NCBI GenBank assembly: GCA_904419035.1
Contig: CAJFQL010000188.1
Span: 1-7,791, forward strand
Direction: 5' to 3'
DNA from: Heritagella caecorum
GTDB lineage: Bacteria; Bacillota; Clostridia; Oscillospirales; Acutalibacteraceae
DNA length: 7,791 nucleotides
Shown here: positions 4,490 through 7,791 of the stretch, one piece after another
Position numbering within the stretch: position 1 is the first letter of the stretch
Layout: every line of letters starts with the position of its first letter
Notes under the pieces: model-generated
The model's input: the letters and a program-made list of their open reading frames with translations, nothing else
The model's database searches: none
What the model was told of the DNA's origin: nothing
Position numbers and translations under genes: made by a program

Positions 4490-4523
4490 TCCTTCATAAT
4501 AAGTCAAGCGGGGGGTGTGCTCA

Positions 4524-4703
4524 ATGAAAAAGGAAGTGACCAAATTTACGGTCAGGCTCCATCCAGAAACTGCGAGGAAACTATTCTATATAGCCGAATA
4601 CTATGGTAGGAGCCAAAACAGTCAAATTGCTTGGCTGGCAAAACAATGTATTGCCGAATTTGAAAAAGAACATGGAAAAATTGAAGTTACAGAAGATTAC
4701 TAA
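4524..4703 (+). CDS. Arc-type ribbon-helix-helix DNA-binding protein
   Basis: A 59-residue protein with the layout of an Arc/MetJ repressor: a short beta strand (residues 5-11, VTKFTVRL), helix A (about 13-27, PETARKLFYIAEYYG), the turn GRSQNS and helix B (about 33-48, SQIAWLAKQCIAEFEK). Such proteins bind DNA as dimers, with the strand inserted in the major groove. A GTG nine bases upstream could also start translation, but the ATG at 4524 has a G-rich Shine-Dalgarno (4510-4515) at about 8 nt and gives the usual domain length. It is an AT-rich gene between GC-rich neighbours, convergent with the late operon, with a palindrome in its promoter. It could be a phage regulator or an orphan antitoxin; no toxin gene lies beside it. 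Confidence 0.82.
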   Translation: MKKEVTKFTVRLHPETARKLFYIAEYYGRSQNSQIAWLAKQCIAEFEKEHGKIEVTEDY

Positions 4704-4734
4704 AAGACCGCCCGCCGCCACCCCAGCGGCGGGC
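4701..4734 (-). terminator. Terminator of the late operon
   Basis: GCCCGCCGC (4710-4718) pairs with GCGGCGGGC (4726-4734), 7-nt loop. Read on the minus strand it is followed by GGTCTTTTA, so it mainly serves the leftward late genes ending at 4741. In the plus direction there is no T-run, so it is a weaker stop for the RHH gene whose stop codon lies at 4701-4703. Confidence 0.7.
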
Positions 4735-4740
4735 TGCTAT

Positions 4741-5049
4741 TCATATCCCAATCCGCTGAAACAGGAACCCGACTATCGCGCCCACAAAAGCGGTCACGAC
4801 ATATCCCATGACCTTCCGCCATTTCTCTCCGTCGCGGCCCTCAAGGACTTCCAGCCGCCTTCCCTGCTTCTCCTGCTCCTTGACCATGCCCTCCATGCTC
4901 GTTGCCAGCTTCTCTACCGAAGCTGTCAGCGAACTCATTTCCCGCACGTTCTCTTCCAGCAGTTCGATTCGCCTGTCCTGACGCTTGTTTTCCTCCTCCA
5001 GCCGCTTGCGGAACTCCTCATGCTCCGCTCTTGTAATGGGCGTGTCCAT
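4741..5049 (-). CDS. XhlA-like coiled-coil membrane protein (lysis accessory)
   Basis: A 102-residue protein. Residues 5-73 are a long charged coiled coil (EEFRKRLEEENKRQDRRIEL and onward with heptad leucines), and residues 80-97 form one membrane helix (VMGYVVTAFVGAIVGFLF), ending in QRIGI. This matches the architecture of haemolysin XhlA-type proteins, which assist holins in PBSX-like prophages by acting at the cytoplasmic membrane. The ATG at 5049 is chosen because it starts 5 nt after the holin stop, with an AAGGGGGG ribosome binding site within the holin's end; a longer reading from 5160 would overlap the holin gene in another frame. It is the last gene of the leftward late operon. Confidence 0.8.
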   Translation of the reverse strand: MDTPITRAEHEEFRKRLEEENKRQDRRIELLEENVREMSSLTASVEKLATSMEGMVKEQEKQGRRLEVLEGRDGEKWRKVMGYVVTAFVGAIVGFLFQRIGI

Positions 5050-5054
5050 GCGCG

Positions 5055-5300
5055 TCAGCCCCCCTTCTTTTTCTCTTCCAGCACCTCGTCCGCCTCGATG
5101 GCCGCCTGGGTAAAGCTGTTGTTCTTCCACCAGGCCACCACCGCGGCCACAATGGTCCAAACGGTGGACACCGCGGTATTGACTGTCTCATCGGCGATGG
5201 GCAGCACCGGGATGCCGCACATGGTCAGCACCTGGTTGGCCAGCGCCAGCAGCAGCACAATGGTCCGGGCTACCGTCCCGGCAGTAATTTGATTTTTCAT
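5055..5300 (-). CDS. Phage holin, SPP1 family
   Basis: An 81-residue protein with two membrane helices (about 11-29, ARTIVLLLALANQVLTMCG; and 41-58, NTAVSTVWTIVAAVVAWW), separated by the short loop IPVLPIADETV, then WWKNNSFTQAAIEADEVLEE and a lysine-rich tail. The GT-ART-x-ALxNQVL start, LPIxDETV loop and WWKNNSFTxAA motif are characteristic of the SPP1 holin family, which forms the membrane lesions that time lysis. The ATG at 5300 has a strong GGGAGGAG ribosome binding site 6 nt upstream, in the 19-nt gap after the preceding gene. It is co-transcribed with the large upstream gene and the XhlA-like gene. Confidence 0.92.
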   Translation of the reverse strand: MKNQITAGTVARTIVLLLALANQVLTMCGIPVLPIADETVNTAVSTVWTIVAAVVAWWKNNSFTQAAIEADEVLEEKKKGG

Positions 5301-5319
5301 AAAGACTCCTCCCTTTCTC

Positions 5320-7791
5320 TCAGTGCCACGGCGTCTGCTGGAGCCCCGACTCCGCGTACCCAGCGGCGTAGTACAGCGCGTCCTTCTCCCGCCGGGAGAT
5401 GCCCATGCCGTCGATGGCCGCCAGCACCTTCTCCTTCTTAGAGCCGCTGATGGTGTTCCCGTTCCGATCCCGGTCGCTGGTAATCCCGGCGGTGGCCACT
5501 TTGAAGTCCACATAGACCTCCTCGCTCACCCCCGCCTGCCCGGCCTTGTCCGCCCAGGTGGGGTTTTCCGCCAGCAGCAGCCTGGCCTGCGCCTCCCCGG
5601 TGATTCCCGCCTCCTCCAGCGCCTGAACTTGCTCAGGCAGGGTCTGCCCCTCCTGCGCGCCGCTGTGCCGGTAGAGAATGTACCCCGCCGGGTCAGCCCC
5701 GCTCTCCGCCACCCGGGCCACCCAGCCGTCCGGCTGGTAGCCGCTGACGGAGGCCTTGGCTGTGGCGTCGGCATAGCTGTACACGTCGGCCACCACCGCG
5801 GCCTTGTCTGCGTCGCTCAGCCCCTGATAGGCCGGATTGTCCAGCATCCCCTCCAGCATCTCATACTGGCTCTGCCCCCGCTGGGTGGCATACTGGACGT
5901 ATTCCTGCCCGCTCAGGTCCTTGCGCGCGCCATCCACAATCACATACCGCCCCGGCCGCTCGGGTACCACGCCGCTGTCCCCCGTCTGGTCGTAGAGCCG
6001 CTGGACCTCCGCGTCCACATCGGTGACGTTCATGCTGGAGGTGTAGGCCGGGTTGAGGAAGTTGTTGAAGGCCCGCATGGGCAGCGTCCCGGTGGACTCC
6101 TCCCGGCCCCAGGCGTCCACATAGGGCACCTGCTGGTAGTCCCACCCCGGGATCCGGGCGGATGCCCGCCCCAGGGCGTACTGCAAATCGGTGGGCAGAG
6201 CGTTGTTCTTGTCGGTGTAGGTGCTCATCCGCCGGTCTTCAGCGGTGCGCTCCAGCTGCCCGCCGATGGTGGGGATGGCCTGGGAGAAATAGCTCACCAG
6301 AGCGGAGGCGGCGATGGCGCCCAGCTTGTCCTCAGAGAAGGAGACGCTGTCCAGCATATCGTTCAGGGACTGGAGCATGGACAGTTCCAGCATGGGGCTT
6401 GCAGCCGACTTGATTGCGCTGAGAATACTCTCCGCTGTGTTCCCGCCCTGTCCCATGGCGTCCATCAGCTCCACCCCCATGAAGAAGGGCAGGGCCTCTG
6501 GGGCCAGCCAGTCCAGGGTGACCGAGCCGCCTCCCGGCAGGTTCAGGGCGTAGCTCTGCCCGCCCGCCAGCTCGTTCAGGGCGTCCTGCCCCTCGTCATC
6601 CCCGCCTCCGCTGCTCACCAGCCCCTGGGCGAACAGATAGGCCCCCAGGGCCAGCAGCCCCGAGCCTGTGAGCCCCGCGGCGATGCCGTCAATGGCAGCC
6701 GCCCCGCTCATTTCCCCCCGCCTGACTTTAGCCAGGTCGTAGGTCAGGGACTTGAGCAGCCCCGCCGGGCTGTACTCCAGCCCCCGCACCAGGATGTTGG
6801 CCGGGGTGCGCCGGAAGGTGAGGACGGCGTCCATGGCCGCATTGACAACCCCCGCCCCCTTGCCCCTGTACCGGCTGGAGGCCAGGTCGGACACGGCGTT
6901 GCGGTCCTGATAGGTGGCCCGCAGGGCCTCCTGCCCGGCGTAGTCCCGGGCCCGGCTGAGCAGGGAAGCGTCCACCGTTCCATCCGTCATCTGCCGGGCG
7001 TCCACCCCATTGGCCTGGAGATACCCCGCCAGGGCGTCGGCATAGGTCAGTCGCTTGAACACCGCGTCCTCCAGCTCCAGCAGGTTGGAGTTGCCCCGGC
7101 GCAGCCCCTCCACCATGGGCAGGGAGAAGATTCGCCGCCTGCCCTCAATCTGACTCACCGCGTCGTCATACTTGTTCCCGGACAGGGCCTGGCTCACATT
7201 GTCCCAGTCATTCCAGGCCGCCCGGTAGAGCGCCGGATTGGCGGCAAAGGACTTGGTGCGCTCCAGCTTCCCGCCGCTGAGCCCGCTCACCCCCGCCTCG
7301 ATGGCCGCCGCCACCCGGTCCTTGGCCATCCGCAGGGGCTGGAAGCCCACGTTGCCCACGATGTTGCGGATGTGGGTCCGTGGGTTGGCCAGCATGGCCA
7401 GGTACCGCCAGGCGTTCCACTTGTCCTTCCAGGAGGCGGGGATCTGGTCTGCGATATTCTGATAGATCTCCTCCAGCACCCCATCCCGGCCGGCCTGGTC
7501 GGTCTGCTGGGTGAACTTCTCAAGCAGGGCCTCGTCGATGGTCAGCTCCAGGTCCTTGTACCGCTTGCTCAATGTGCGCTCCAGCTCTCCCACCGTCCGC
7601 TGGGCGGCGTAGAGCTGGTCGCTGGGGGAGAGCTTGCGCAGGATGGAGGCCGCCTGTACCGCCTGCCCGGCGGAGGTCTCCATCTGGGCGTAGAGGCTGA
7701 GCAGCTCGGCGGTAGCCTTGCCGTCCCCGGCGTTGGCCGCGTTGACCAGCAGCTGCTGGCCCAGGGTGGCCAGGTCCTTGGATACCAGCCC
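5320..7791 (-). CDS. Giant phage polyvalent protein, C-terminal 823 residues
   Basis: The reading frame is open without a stop to the window's right edge (7791), so the start is outside and the ATG at 7683 is merely internal. Residues below are counted from that ATG. Visible landmarks are YLAMLANPRTHIRNIVGN (94-111), a Lys/Arg-rich region with RRTPANILVRGLEYSPAGL (291-309), a Gly/Ala-rich hydrophobic stretch (328-357) that may insert in a membrane, an Asp/Glu- and Gly-rich linker, an ALPTDLQYALG...FNNFLNP stretch, and a C-terminal repeat-like helical tail ending in KKEKVLAAIDGMGISRREKD...YAAGYAESGL. These features recur at the C-terminal end of very large Firmicute phage proteins (large polyvalent or minor structural proteins, possibly with an LPD38-type domain) that are thought to be packaged and injected with DNA. 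No enzyme active site is visible in this part. It is strongly GC-rich and continues directly into the holin. Confidence 0.85.
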   Translation of the reverse strand, partial: GLVSKDLATLGQQLLVNAANAGDGKATAELLSLYAQMETSAGQAVQAASILRKLSPSDQLYAAQRTVGELERTLSKRYKDLELTIDEALLEKFTQQTDQAGRDGVLEEIYQNIADQIPASWKDKWNAWRYLAMLANPRTHIRNIVGNVGFQPLRMAKDRVAAAIEAGVSGLSGGKLERTKSFAANPALYRAAWNDWDNVSQALSGNKYDDAVSQIEGRRRIFSLPMVEGLRRGNSNLLELEDAVFKRLTYADALAGYLQANGVDARQMTDGTVDASLLSRARDYAGQEALRATYQDRNAVSDLASSRYRGKGAGVVNAAMDAVLTFRRTPANILVRGLEYSPAGLLKSLTYDLAKVRRGEMSGAAAIDGIAAGLTGSGLLALGAYLFAQGLVSSGGGDDEGQDALNELAGGQSYALNLPGGGSVTLDWLAPEALPFFMGVELMDAMGQGGNTAESILSAIKSAASPMLELSMLQSLNDMLDSVSFSEDKLGAIAASALVSYFSQAIPTIGGQLERTAEDRRMSTYTDKNNALPTDLQYALGRASARIPGWDYQQVPYVDAWGREESTGTLPMRAFNNFLNPAYTSSMNVTDVDAEVQRLYDQTGDSGVVPERPGRYVIVDGARKDLSGQEYVQYATQRGQSQYEMLEGMLDNPAYQGLSDADKAAVVADVYSYADATAKASVSGYQPDGWVARVAESGADPAGYILYRHSGAQEGQTLPEQVQALEEAGITGEAQARLLLAENPTWADKAGQAGVSEEVYVDFKVATAGITSDRDRNGNTISGSKKEKVLAAIDGMGISRREKDALYYAAGYAESGLQQTPWH

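Noticed and set aside
4603..5292. Plus-strand open frame of 229 codons across the holin region
   Set aside because: It runs antisense to the holin and XhlA-like genes, overlaps the RHH gene in another frame and crosses a terminator; its translation is low-complexity Ser/Leu/Thr-rich.
1..7791. CRISPR array, insertion sequence or rRNA
   Set aside because: No regularly spaced repeats, no transposase-like protein or terminal inverted repeats, and no rRNA-like stretch were seen.

Overview
The window looks like part of a temperate-phage genome from a spore-forming, fairly high-GC Firmicute (Clostridia; an Oscillospiraceae-like gut bacterium is my guess). The grounds are Gram-positive ribosome binding sites, a Spo0A-type DNA-binding domain, an SPP1-type holin, a GAAC-N4-GTTC type LexA box, and the 3' end of what is best read as a tmRNA (ssrA) gene next to a tyrosine integrase. 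No cellular housekeeping gene is present.

Left part (1-1850), the lysis/lysogeny switch. A Cro-like small HTH protein (24-266, minus) is divergent from a CI-like XRE repressor (446-961, plus). Between them lie two face-away promoters overlapped by TTGCG-N3-CGCAA palindromes. The repressor has no self-cleaving peptidase domain. Instead an ImmA/IrrE zinc metallopeptidase (921-1553, minus) runs towards it and overlaps its 3' end tail-to-tail. The peptidase promoter carries a near-perfect LexA/SOS box in its spacer, and a second GAAC-N4-GTTC site lies 72 bp away in the same divergent promoter region. This suggests a chain: DNA damage, LexA loss, ImmA synthesis, repressor cleavage.

Middle (1680-4000), the integration module. 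A strong promoter drives about 125 nt of highly structured leader with a terminator-like hairpin. It is followed by a NYN/PIN-like nuclease and the tyrosine integrase, which form a two-gene operon. Beyond the integrase is an apparent attP: direct-repeat arm sites on both sides of a 27-nt tmRNA 3' end, plus a 14-bp perfect bidirectional terminator. Phage genes lie on both sides of this site, so the sequence is either a free/circular (or circularly permuted) phage genome or a tandem-prophage junction, not a simple prophage-host boundary.

Right part (4000-7791). A stand-alone Spo0A C-terminal domain protein (4012-4389, plus) has its own terminator. A 59-residue ribbon-helix-helix protein (4524-4703, plus) follows. 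The leftward late operon then ends here: the C-terminal 823 residues of a giant phage polyvalent protein (running off the right edge), an SPP1-family holin and an XhlA-like coiled-coil membrane protein, closed by a GC-rich terminator. No endolysin is visible.

The most interesting points are the SOS-controlled repressor-protease circuit, the phage-borne Spo0A DNA-binding domain beside attP, the structured leader of the NYN-integrase operon, and the ssrA attP with its arm sites.
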